Origin: an uncultured Pseudomonadota bacterium
GTDB taxonomy: Bacteria; Pseudomonadota; Gammaproteobacteria; Methylococcales; Methylomonadaceae
Assembly (NCBI GenBank): GCA_903867225.1
Contig: CAIPQN010000041.1
Coordinates: 1 to 34,302, forward strand
Length of the DNA: 34,302 nt
Reading direction: 5' to 3'
The notes beneath the pieces were generated by a model. It saw only the letters and a program-made list of their open reading frames with translations, had not been told where the DNA came from and ran no database searches. Positions 14,783 to 22,535 of this stretch are shown in pieces; position 1 is the stretch's first letter; each line of letters begins with the position of its first letter. Both the position numbers and the translations under genes were made by a program.

Positions 14783-15826
14783 ATGAGCATTGTACTTTCA
14801 AATATCAGCAAAAACTTTGGCGATTTTTCCGCGTTACACGACATTGATTTGGAAATTCCCGAAGGCGAATTGGTTGCACTTTTAGGACCTTCTGGCTGTG
14901 GAAAAACCACACTTTTACGCATTATTGCAGGGCTTGAACAAACCGATAAAGGACAAATTTTATTAAACGGTGAAGACAAAACTCAACACCATGTCAGTCA
15001 ACGCGGGATTGGTTTTGTGTTTCAACATTACGCACTATTTCGACACATGACCGTTTTCGATAATGTGGCATTTGGAATGCGTGTGAAAGACAAAAAAGTA
15101 CGTCCAAGTGAATCTGAAATTGCTAAAAAAACGCACGCACTGTTAGAACTGGTGCAACTGGATTGGTTACATAATCGTTTTCCAGACCAGCTTTCAGGTG
15201 GACAACGTCAGCGTATTGCATTGGCAAGAGCTTTAGCCGTTGAACCTTCTGTTTTATTGCTTGATGAACCGTTCGGCGCGTTAGATGCCAGCGTGCGAAA
15301 AGATTTGCGCCAATGGTTACGAAATTTGCATCATGAATTAAATGTGACCAGTATTTTCGTGACGCATGACCAAGAAGAAGCGATGGAAGTTGCCAGTCAA
15401 GTCGTTGTGTTAAATAAAGGACGAATTGAGCAACAAGGCTCACCCGCTGACATTTATGATTATCCAGCGAATGCGTTTGTATCGAAATTTATTGGTCAAA
15501 CTAACGAATTTCAACTTTCACATTTTTCTACGGATTGGTTTGATAAAGTCGGTTTGTCGATTTCAAAAGAAGTCACAAAAGATTCTATTGCTCACGTTCG
15601 TCCGCACGATATTGAGATTACTAAAACGACAAACGACACACCTGTCACGCTCAAAGATTGGCAACATTTAGGCGCGTTAATTCGGATTGAACTAACTAAA
15701 AACTTGCCGAGCGGAAAGTCAAAAGCCGTGTTTGCTGAAATGCCAAATGAACAATTTAAACGTTTGCAACTGAGTCGCGGCGATAAAGTGGATTTGAAAA
15801 TCCGTCATGCACATTGGTTCCATTGA
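14783..15826 (+). CDS. cysA: Sulfate/thiosulfate ABC transporter ATPase CysA
   Basis: The 347-residue ATPase powers sulfate import. The Walker A motif GPSGCGKT (35-42), the LSGGQ signature (137-141), Walker B LLLDEP (158-163) and the switch histidine in VTHDQEEAM are all present. The region after about residue 240 is the regulatory C-terminal domain, with [10 protein letters not shown] typical of CysA. Its stop precedes the cysB ATG by only 2 bp, so the regulator is in the same transcript. Confidence 0.97.
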   Translation: MSIVLSNISKNFGDFSALHDIDLEIPEGELVALLGPSGCGKTTLLRIIAGLEQTDKGQILLNGEDKTQHHVSQRGIGFVFQHYALFRHMTVFDNVAFGMRVKDKKVRPSESEIAKKTHALLELVQLDWLHNRFPDQLSGGQRQRIALARALAVEPSVLLLDEPFGALDASVRKDLRQWLRNLHHELNVTSIFVTHDQEEAMEVASQVVVLNKGRIEQQGSPADIYDYPANAFVSKFIGQTNEFQLSHFSTDWFDKVGLSISKEVTKDSIAHVRPHDIEITKTTNDTPVTLKDWQHLGALIRIELTKNLPSGKSKAVFAEMPNEQFKRLQLSRGDKVDLKIRHAHWFH

Positions 15827-15828
15827 TT

Positions 15829-16728
15829 ATGAATTTAAGTCAGATTGAATTATTACGAATTTTGCAGGAAACAGACTTTAGTTTGTCGCTTGCTGCTGAA
15901 AAAATGAACATTGTGCAATCAGCAGTTAGTCGGCAATTGCAATTATTTGAAACAGAAATTGGCTCACCATTATTTGAACGTCAAGGCAAAAAAATCGTTG
16001 CCATGAATTCGCTCGGTTTGCGAATCATGGAAGAAGTCAATGCAATTAACCAAGCGAAAACAAACATTCAAACGCTTGCCGCCGATTATCTTGATAGTGA
16101 ACATGGCGTTTTACATATCGCTACGACACACACCCAAGCGAAGTATTTTTTGCCAAAACCGATTTTGCGTTTTCGAGAAAAATATCCAGGTGTGCGAATT
16201 TATATGGACGAAGCCTCGCCTGAGCAATTGATTAACAAATTGCACACGCATAAAGCAGACATTGCGATTTGCACTGAAAAAGTCGCCGACGATACTTATT
16301 TGATGGTTAAACCTTGTTATGAATGGCATCACGTCGCGGTTGTACCTAAAGGTCATCCGCTTACCGAAGGTGAAATTTCATTAGATAGATTAGCGTCATT
16401 TCCGATTTTGACTTACAGCTTTGGTTTTACAGGACGTTCAAATATCGAAATGGCGTTTAAAAATTCAGTGAGTGAACTCGATATTATTTTGTCGGCAGCC
16501 GATACGGATGTGATTAAAAGCTACGTTCGATTAGGTTTAGGTGTGGGAATCATTGCAGGCATGGCTTATGACGAAAAAATTGATACAGATTTTGTTGCCA
16601 GAGATTTATCGCATTTAATTCCGAGTTCAAGAACCAAAATTGCTTATTTGAAAAACAATTATTTGCCGCTTTATGGGCAGCATTTTATAGACGAGTTGAT
16701 TTTTGCCGCCGAAGAAATGCGTTTTTAA
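15829..16728 (+). CDS. cysB: CysB-type LysR regulator of sulfur assimilation
   Basis: The 299-residue protein has an N-terminal LysR winged HTH (about 15-60, LSLAAEKMNIVQSAVSRQLQLFE) and a ligand domain with CysB hallmarks: ATTHTQAKYFLP, where the Thr/Gln residues bind sulfate or acetylserine in CysB, PCYEWHHVAVVP, TYSFGFTGRSNIEMAF and SAADTDVIKSYVRLGLGVGIIAGMA. CysB activates cys genes with N-acetylserine or O-acetylserine as inducer and is opposed by sulfide or thiosulfate. I choose the ATG at 15829; an upstream in-frame ATG at 15814 overlaps cysA and adds five non-conserved residues. The protein is shorter at the C terminus than the E. coli protein. It is the natural candidate to bind the five GATA-N4-TATC modules in this window, and copy D lies at its own operon. 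Confidence 0.93.
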   Translation: MNLSQIELLRILQETDFSLSLAAEKMNIVQSAVSRQLQLFETEIGSPLFERQGKKIVAMNSLGLRIMEEVNAINQAKTNIQTLAADYLDSEHGVLHIATTHTQAKYFLPKPILRFREKYPGVRIYMDEASPEQLINKLHTHKADIAICTEKVADDTYLMVKPCYEWHHVAVVPKGHPLTEGEISLDRLASFPILTYSFGFTGRSNIEMAFKNSVSELDIILSAADTDVIKSYVRLGLGVGIIAGMAYDEKIDTDFVARDLSHLIPSSRTKIAYLKNNYLPLYGQHFIDELIFAAEEMRF

Positions 16729-16758
16729 TTTGCACAATTTGAATGTAGGAGAAATATC

Positions 16759-17886
16759 ATGTTAATTGGCATTCCAAAAGAAATTAAAGATAACGAAAAT
16801 CGCGTTGGCATCATTCCAAGCACTGTTAAAACCTTAACCCAAAGTGGACATCAAGTTTTAATTGAAGCAAACGCTGGTGTAGGCAGTTCAATTACCGATG
16901 CAGATTACGTTTTAGCAGGTGCAACTATCGTTTCAACTGCAAAAGAAGCCTGGTCTGCTGAACTTGTTATCAAAGTGAAAGAACCGATTGCGAGCGAATA
17001 CTACTATCTTCGCTCCGATTTGATGTTGTTCACTTATTTACATCTCGCATCAAATCAACCGTTGACGGAAGCACTATTGCAATCGAAAACGACAGGCATT
17101 GCGTATGAAACGGTTCAAACAGCAACGGGTGCATTGCCACTGCTTACACCGATGAGTGAAGTTGCAGGACGCATGGCAACTCAAATTGGGGCAAATTATT
17201 TACAAAAAAACAATGGTGGGCGAGGTATTTTACTCGGTGGAGTACCAGGTGTTTTACCTGCGAATGTTGTGATTTTAGGTGCAGGAATTGTTGGCGCAAA
17301 TGCCGCGCAAATCGCTGTTGGAATGGGGGCTAAAGTCACTATTTTGGATATAAATCACGACCGTTTAAAACAGTTAGATGATATTTATCGAGGGCGGTTA
17401 CAAACGTTAACAAGCAATCTTTATAACATTCAAGAAGCGGTTTATGCCGCAGATTTAGTCATCGGTGCAGTGTTAATTCCTGGGGGGCGTGCGCCTTATT
17501 TAATTACTAAAGAAATGTTGCCATTTATGCGTAACGGCAGCGTGATTGTTGATGTGGCAGTTGACCAAGGCGGGTGCGTTGAAACCACAAAAGCCACTAC
17601 GCACAGCGACCCAACTTACAGCATTGATGGTGTATTGCATTATTGCGTGGCGAATATGCCAGGAGCGGTGCCGCATACGAGTACGTTTGCGTTAAACAAT
17701 CAAACGGCACCTTTCATAATTCGTTTAGCACAAGAAGGCATAAATGCTTTGCGTAAAGACGGGGCATTATGCCGTGGCTTGAATACTTTGGCACATCAAG
17801 CAGTAGCTCAAGCATTTAACCTTGATTTACCGTTTAATAATCCCGCCACCCTACTTGAGATTGAAAATGACTCTGCTCGCATTTGA
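16759..17886 (+). CDS. ald: Alanine dehydrogenase
   Basis: This 375-residue NAD-dependent enzyme catalyses the reversible oxidative deamination of L-alanine to pyruvate and ammonia. The N-terminal MLIGIPKEIKDNENRVGI and KVKEP, the LFTYLHLASN segment with the catalytic histidine, the NAD-binding VVILGAGIVGANAAQIAVGMGA, and VIVDVAVDQGGCVET with the conserved aspartate are all typical. A taggaga ribosome-binding site precedes the ATG. It lies 30 bp after cysB on the same strand and its 3' end overlaps the next gene by 20 bp. Alanine is the by-product of cysteine desulfurase, so I infer that it recycles alanine made by the encapsulated enzyme at 8661. Confidence 0.96.
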   Translation: MLIGIPKEIKDNENRVGIIPSTVKTLTQSGHQVLIEANAGVGSSITDADYVLAGATIVSTAKEAWSAELVIKVKEPIASEYYYLRSDLMLFTYLHLASNQPLTEALLQSKTTGIAYETVQTATGALPLLTPMSEVAGRMATQIGANYLQKNNGGRGILLGGVPGVLPANVVILGAGIVGANAAQIAVGMGAKVTILDINHDRLKQLDDIYRGRLQTLTSNLYNIQEAVYAADLVIGAVLIPGGRAPYLITKEMLPFMRNGSVIVDVAVDQGGCVETTKATTHSDPTYSIDGVLHYCVANMPGAVPHTSTFALNNQTAPFIIRLAQEGINALRKDGALCRGLNTLAHQAVAQAFNLDLPFNNPATLLEIENDSARI

Positions 17887-18925
17887 CGAATTACAGTCAC
17901 GTTCTCTAACGCTTTCGGTTCGTGCTACAGCATTAGTTTTTGATGACCCCGTTTCAAAACGGTTGCTTGACCAAATTGAACGCATTGCGCCAAGTGATGC
18001 AACCGTTTTAATTATGGGTGAAACTGGAACAGGTAAAGAGCTTGTTGCAAGGCATATTCATGCCTTGAGTAACCGCAGTAAAAATACGTTTGGTGCGTTA
18101 AATTGCGCGGCATTGAGTGAAAATTTAATTGAAAGTGAATTATTCGGACACGAAAAAGGTGCATTCACAGGAGCAATTAACAACAAAGACGGCTGGTTTG
18201 AAACCGCTAATAAAGGCAGTTTATTTCTTGATGAAGTCGGGGATTTACCGTTAGGTTTGCAAGCCAAACTTTTGCGTGTTTTACAAGAACGTGAAGTAGT
18301 AAAAGTGGGATCACGCCAGCCAATTCCTGTAGATGTACGAATTATTGCCGCAACAAACGTTAATCTTGAAGAAGCCGTTGCTGCGTCCCATTTTCGTGCA
18401 GATTTGTATTACCGTTTCAACGTAGCGACAATTCAGCTTACGCCATTGCGTGAAAGACCTGGTGATATTTTGCCGCTCGCGCAACATTTTTTGAAAATTT
18501 ACGGAGATAGGTTGGGCTACAAAAATGCCACGCTTACGCCAGCGGCTGAATTAGCATTATTGCATTACGATTGGCCAGGCAATATCCGTGAATTAGAAAA
18601 TGCAGTGCATCGCGCGTTATTGGTTTGCCCTGGAAATCATTTGCGCCCAGAAGATTTTAAATTATCAGGCATTCGCATTTCACAAAATAGTCCCGCTATT
18701 TCAACCAGTTCGCTCGAAAATGCGTTGGCAAATTTGTTTGAAAAAGCACCACCAAAATTACACGAAATTATTGAAGAAACGGTAATTCGTACCGCATTTA
18801 ATTTCTGTGAAAAAAACCAAGTACAAACCGCAAAACTTTTAGATGTTAGTCGTAACGTTTTACGACATAAACTTAATTTATACGGAATGTTGCCAACGCC
18901 GACAAAAAGCCGAGCTGCCGCATAA
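17867..18925 (+). CDS. SfnR-like sigma-54-dependent activator without sensor domain
   Basis: The 352-residue protein is a sigma-54 activator made only of a AAA+ domain (about 20-265) and a Fis-type HTH (about 311-345). Walker A GETGTGKE (51-58), the sigma-54 contact loop GAFTGA (98-103) and Walker B LFLDEVGD (119-126) are intact. The opening LSVRATALVFDDPVSKRLLDQIERIAPSDATVL closely resembles SfnR, the regulator of sulfone/sulfonate use under sulfate limitation in pseudomonads. There is no receiver, PAS or GAF domain, so control must come from expression level or a partner protein. I choose the ATG at 17867; the longer reading runs back into ald without a better start. It overlaps ald by 20 bp. 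I found no clear sigma-54 promoter in the window, so its targets may lie elsewhere. Confidence 0.88.
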   Translation: MTLLAFDELQSRSLTLSVRATALVFDDPVSKRLLDQIERIAPSDATVLIMGETGTGKELVARHIHALSNRSKNTFGALNCAALSENLIESELFGHEKGAFTGAINNKDGWFETANKGSLFLDEVGDLPLGLQAKLLRVLQEREVVKVGSRQPIPVDVRIIAATNVNLEEAVAASHFRADLYYRFNVATIQLTPLRERPGDILPLAQHFLKIYGDRLGYKNATLTPAAELALLHYDWPGNIRELENAVHRALLVCPGNHLRPEDFKLSGIRISQNSPAISTSSLENALANLFEKAPPKLHEIIEETVIRTAFNFCEKNQVQTAKLLDVSRNVLRHKLNLYGMLPTPTKSRAAA

Positions 18926-18936
18926 CTAATGCGGCA
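18916..18936. terminator. Hairpin enclosing both convergent stop codons
   Basis: The perfect 8-bp arms TGCCGCAT and ATGCGGCA enclose AACTA, which contains parts of the stop codons of both convergent genes (TAA ending at 18925 on plus, TAG at 18928-18926 on minus). There is no intergenic base. It may work as a shared terminator or mRNA 3' block, although no strong T-run follows. Confidence 0.5.
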
Positions 18937-19612
18937 AATTCACGTCTTTTTCAAATGGTGTCACTTTTAAATCGTCTAATTTAAATTGGTAATTTTGCAG
19001 CGTATTTTGCGTTTCAACATTGCCAATTCCCGTAAAAGGTTCGATTTCACTAAGCGTCGCCCACGCACTTTTACTTTGATATTTCGCGCTAAGTTCGTTT
19101 GCCGCCGCAATCACATCACGATTTTTTTCACCACAACTGCCAATCCAACGTTCACGTTCTTGCACGGCTGAAACGAGTATTTGATTATCAGCTTGAGTTA
19201 ATTTGTTTTGTGCAATTGTGTCTTGCAATTTTTTATTCAATTCGCGTTCGTTTGCTTGCAAACGTGAAAGTTGCGAATTTAACGCGCCGTTTATATTTCG
19301 CAAAGAATCTGCGGTCGATTTTTGCGCCGCAACCTCGGCTTGTAAAGGTGAAAGCTGTTTTACTGTATTTTCGAGTTTTTCAACTTGCGATTGCAACGCT
19401 GTTTTGTCAGCTGATAATGCTGTTTTTTCTTGCACTAAAGCATTTTTTTCAGCTTCAATTGTGGCTTTTTCTTCGTTTAATTGTTTCAAAACGCCTTGTG
19501 CTTTTTTCAAGGCTTGTTGCGCGGCATCGCTTTGTTTGGGTTGCACCGCAAATGTTGGCGACGAAAATATCACTGCCAACATTAAAACTGAAAAGTGAAA
19601 TGAATTTTTCAT
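18926..19612 (-). CDS. Periplasmic coiled-coil protein (last gene of exoprotein operon)
   Basis: The 228-residue protein has a signal peptide (about 1-22, ending SSPTFA) and then a long heptad-rich helix (about 30-150) full of Glu, Lys, Gln and Ala (LKQLNEEKATIEAEKNAL, then LENTVKQLSPLQAEVAAQK). The C-terminal 75 residues are not coiled-coil and contain one cysteine (RWIGSCGEKN). I recognise no enzyme domain. It starts 10 bp after the porin gene and is the last of six same-strand genes, so I infer a periplasmic scaffold or spacer role in the same machine. The antisense ORFs over this gene are shadows. Confidence 0.8.
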   Translation of the reverse strand: MKNSFHFSVLMLAVIFSSPTFAVQPKQSDAAQQALKKAQGVLKQLNEEKATIEAEKNALVQEKTALSADKTALQSQVEKLENTVKQLSPLQAEVAAQKSTADSLRNINGALNSQLSRLQANERELNKKLQDTIAQNKLTQADNQILVSAVQERERWIGSCGEKNRDVIAAANELSAKYQSKSAWATLSEIEPFTGIGNVETQNTLQNYQFKLDDLKVTPFEKDVNLPH

Positions 19613-19622
19613 ATTTTCACCT

Positions 19623-21431
19623 TTACAAACGCACGTTCAAATCAAGCGTAACCGTATCAATACTAAGCGGTTGTTTTTGCACATCTTCAATGCTTTCGGT
19701 GCTAAACCAACGTAAATTGAGCCAAGTATTTTTTGCAATACCGTAATTTGCTCCCAAAATCCAACCTTTCGCATTCGTGCCACCTTGATGAAAAATCGAA
19801 TCGGTATAAGCATCAAAAACCGCATCACGTTCTAAATAACGATACGAAACAAACGTACTCCAATCATTTAAACGTTTAATTTCAGGATTACCCACATCTA
19901 AACGAACTTGATAAGCGTTAGTTTTTGGCGTGATATTTTGTTTGAATTCTTTAAGAATACGCGCTTGGTCAAAGCCTAAATTTTTTGCGTAATCGGCAGT
20001 AAATAAAACGTGCGTATCACCAAAACCTGAAAAATCATACATTGCGGTCGCGTTGAAAATTTTGAATTCTGATGCTAAACCATACAAACACGCTTGACCT
20101 GTCGAACTTTGTGCATCAGTGCATCGGTTGTTAAAGCCATCATTTACGTTAATGGGTACCAACGAATTACCTTTTTGCATAAATTGGGGGGCAGTCCAAT
20201 CGTTGGTGAAGCTGTTACGTTTATTGCTTCGTGCATTCACATTTTCATAATCATAATAAGCTGCGGCAACTTTCAAACGGTCATCATTTCTAACTAGCCA
20301 ATCTACGCCAATTTGACCACCGAACAACCATTTATCAGCCGTTGAAAAATTCGATTCTTGCAATGGAAATGCACCCAGTGTCATAAAGATGGTGTCTGGG
20401 GTTTGTGGACCTTGTTGCAATCCAAAACGCGCTGATGGGTCATAAGCATGAAAATGTTTAATGTTCAAATCACTTTGGTTAAATCGCCAGCGAAATGTTC
20501 CAGCAACGCCTTCAAAACTCAAGTCTGGGCTGTAAAGCAAATCCGTAGACATCCAAGGGTTTGCGATGCGTCCCGCGTAAATACTGAACCAGTCGGTTTT
20601 ATTTTTGTCCAAGAAATCATAATGAATATAAGCGCGGTCGATGGCAACTTGAAACGATTGCCCAGTGTTTCCCAGCGTTTGATTACTTGAAACTGGACTT
20701 AATTGATTTGTCGTCGATAAACGCACACCTGCTTTTAATTCGTCAGTCACTTGCGCGTCGATGCCTAAACGAAAACGCTCACGAAAACGCAATCTGTCTG
20801 CCGAGGTATTTTGCAATTCTTCATTTTTACTACGCGCGGCTAAATGTCCGCCATCTTTGTTAATTGCCAAATAATCGTAATACGGATTATTCAACACATT
20901 TTGATTTGGATTATTATCCGCATAAAAATCCTCTTGCGCTCGTAAACGTGCATCACCTGTGATTTTAATGCGATTTATCCAATCAGGTAGTGCGGCAGGA
21001 ACGCCCCACGCTTCTTCTTTTGCATCAGCTTTGACTTCGGCAACGACTTCACCTTTTAAATCCAAAATCACTTGTTTGCGAATTTCTTCTTTTACAAAAT
21101 CAGGCACATAAGTTACACGCACACGTTTTGGATTTTTTGTGGCATCTTCGACGACTTGCGACGCTTCTTTGGCTAATTCTTGTTTTGTTGTCGCTTGTGC
21201 TTTGGTTTCAGCAGCTTTCACCAATTGCGATGCTTTATCTTTATCGAGCAAACCTTGCTGCACAAAGACATCAATCAAATTTACCGTCGTATTTTTGAGC
21301 GTTAATAATTCTTCGCGTTCACTCGAAATTTCTTTTTTCAAATTGAGCAATTCATCTTTTTCATCAGCCGCCATTACTGGCGTAATCAACGAACTGGCAA
21401 GCAACGCCGCGATTGTTTTTTTAGTTATCAT
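19623..21431 (-). CDS. Porin_5-type outer-membrane protein with N-terminal coiled coil
   Basis: The 602-residue protein has a signal peptide (about 1-21, ending TPVMA), a helical N-terminal region (about 22-100, LLNLKKEISSEREELLTLK) and then a beta-barrel region (about 150-602). The barrel opens with INRIKITGDARLRAQ and RLRFRERFRLGIDAQV, followed by FSIYAGRIANPW, which fit the putative porin family Porin_5. It ends in a short beta strand, VTLDLNVRL. Such proteins form outer-membrane channels of largely unknown substrate; the periplasmic helical part could reach cell wall or partner proteins. It starts 15 bp after the TonB-like gene. Given its neighbours it may be the outer-membrane element of an energised assembly, replacing or adding to a TpsB (FhaC-type) pore. 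That is inference. Confidence 0.85.
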   Translation of the reverse strand: MITKKTIAALLASSLITPVMAADEKDELLNLKKEISSEREELLTLKNTTVNLIDVFVQQGLLDKDKASQLVKAAETKAQATTKQELAKEASQVVEDATKNPKRVRVTYVPDFVKEEIRKQVILDLKGEVVAEVKADAKEEAWGVPAALPDWINRIKITGDARLRAQEDFYADNNPNQNVLNNPYYDYLAINKDGGHLAARSKNEELQNTSADRLRFRERFRLGIDAQVTDELKAGVRLSTTNQLSPVSSNQTLGNTGQSFQVAIDRAYIHYDFLDKNKTDWFSIYAGRIANPWMSTDLLYSPDLSFEGVAGTFRWRFNQSDLNIKHFHAYDPSARFGLQQGPQTPDTIFMTLGAFPLQESNFSTADKWLFGGQIGVDWLVRNDDRLKVAAAYYDYENVNARSNKRNSFTNDWTAPQFMQKGNSLVPINVNDGFNNRCTDAQSSTGQACLYGLASEFKIFNATAMYDFSGFGDTHVLFTADYAKNLGFDQARILKEFKQNITPKTNAYQVRLDVGNPEIKRLNDWSTFVSYRYLERDAVFDAYTDSIFHQGGTNAKGWILGANYGIAKNTWLNLRWFSTESIEDVQKQPLSIDTVTLDLNVRL

Positions 21432-21446
21432 TTCTTTTAGTTCCTT

Positions 21447-22121
21447 TTACAATTCCGACGTAAGGAGAATTTTTAATGGTTGTGGCATATCCTCACGAGG
21501 ATTTTCTTTTAACGTAATTTGTAATTTTTTTAGAGCTTCACGAATTTCATTATCGACTTCGCCATCTCCGCTAGAACCATTCAATCTTGCTTCTTTAATT
21601 TGTCCTTCTGGGCTAATCCAAATGCTAATTTGCACGCTGTAACTGGTTTCTCGCGCTTTACTGTCTTCTGTTAAAAGTTTGTCTAAATTATCCAGCACGG
21701 CATTTCTGACTAATCCGCCGTAATACAACGTTGCATTACCGTTACCGCCTGCACCACTTCCGCCAGGTTCACAATTTTCACCAGGTGGGCAAGGTTCACC
21801 TGAATCACCGCCTTTTTCATTTCCTGAATTGGTACTTTTATCGCCTTTGGGTGGTGGCTCATCATCTTCTTTTCGTTGTTTTTCAGGTTGAACAACTTTT
21901 TCAGGTTCTGGCTCTGGTGGCTTTTGTTCAGGTGGAGGCGGAGGAGGCGGCGGTGGTGGTGGAGGCGGCTGAATCATCGTAATTTGTTGCACCTGCTTTT
22001 TTGCTTGAGCAGGTTTTTCAAACATACTTTGCAAAAAATACACGCCCACGCCAATGATTACCGTGCAAATTACGCCAATAATTACAGGCAATCGACGCAG
22101 AAATTGTGTTTTTTTATCCAT
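21447..22121 (-). CDS. TonB-like energy-transducing protein
   Basis: The 224-residue protein has one N-terminal membrane segment (about 11-30), an uninterrupted run of 13 prolines (52-64) followed by a Pro/Glu-rich spacer (EQKPPEPEPEKVVQ), a Gly-rich linker with a CPPGENC pair, and a C-terminal domain (about 145-224) with VQISIWISPEGQIKEARL, resembling the TonB C-terminal fold. TonB spans the periplasm and transmits the proton-motive force harvested by ExbB/ExbD to outer-membrane proteins. It lies 3 bp after exbD and 15 bp before the porin gene. The cysteine pair in the linker is unusual and could form a disulfide or bind another protein. The partner could be the porin or the giant exoprotein. 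Confidence 0.87.
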   Translation of the reverse strand: MDKKTQFLRRLPVIIGVICTVIIGVGVYFLQSMFEKPAQAKKQVQQITMIQPPPPPPPPPPPPPEQKPPEPEPEKVVQPEKQRKEDDEPPPKGDKSTNSGNEKGGDSGEPCPPGENCEPGGSGAGGNGNATLYYGGLVRNAVLDNLDKLLTEDSKARETSYSVQISIWISPEGQIKEARLNGSSGDGEVDNEIREALKKLQITLKENPREDMPQPLKILLTSEL

Positions 22122-22124
22122 CGT

Positions 22125-22535
22125 TTATTTCACCAATTTTTGCGTAACTAAACCTAATTGATTGATGCCCAAACGTGTTACAACATCCAGCACAGAAACG
22201 ACTTTGTCATATTCCACCGCGCCATCTGCTTTCACAACTACAGGCAAATCAGGTGTTGCGGCTTTGTATTGTCCTAAACGTGTTTCAAGTTCTTCGATTG
22301 AAACGGGATAAGTATCTAAATAAATCGCGCCTTCTTTCATAATTGAAATGGCTCTTGTTTTCGGTTTTGACAACGCTGGCGCAGGTTTGTTGCTAGGTTT
22401 AGGTAAATTAACCGTAATGCCTTGCACGCTCGCTGTCGTCATAATGATAAAAATGAGCAACAACACATACGCGACATCAAGCATCGGTGTAATGTTTATG
22501 TCGTCATAAACTTTCCCTTCTTCACCGACTTTCAT
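22125..22535 (-). CDS. exbD: ExbD/TolR-family proton channel subunit
   Basis: The 136-residue protein has one membrane segment (about 18-38) with the signature DINITPMLDVAYVLLLIFII. Asp20 matches the conserved membrane aspartate that carries protons in ExbD/TolR. A periplasmic domain follows (about 45-136, VVVKADGAVEYDKVVSVLD). With ExbB it forms the motor that powers TonB. Its ATG overlaps the stop of the ExbB-fusion gene by four bases, so expression is coupled. Confidence 0.93.
   Translation of the reverse strand: MKVGEEGKVYDDINITPMLDVAYVLLLIFIIMTTASVQGITVNLPKPSNKPAPALSKPKTRAISIMKEGAIYLDTYPVSIEELETRLGQYKAATPDLPVVVKADGAVEYDKVVSVLDVVTRLGINQLGLVTQKLVK

Noticed and set aside
17822-17866. An earlier start for the sigma-54 activator
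   Set aside because: It would add residues encoded inside ald with no similarity to the family; the ATG at 17867 gives the expected SfnR-like N terminus.
19099-19746. A 215-residue plus-strand ORF opposite the coiled-coil and porin genes
   Set aside because: It lies antisense to two well-supported genes, has a biased, low-quality composition and no recognisable domain; it is a shadow of the coding pattern.
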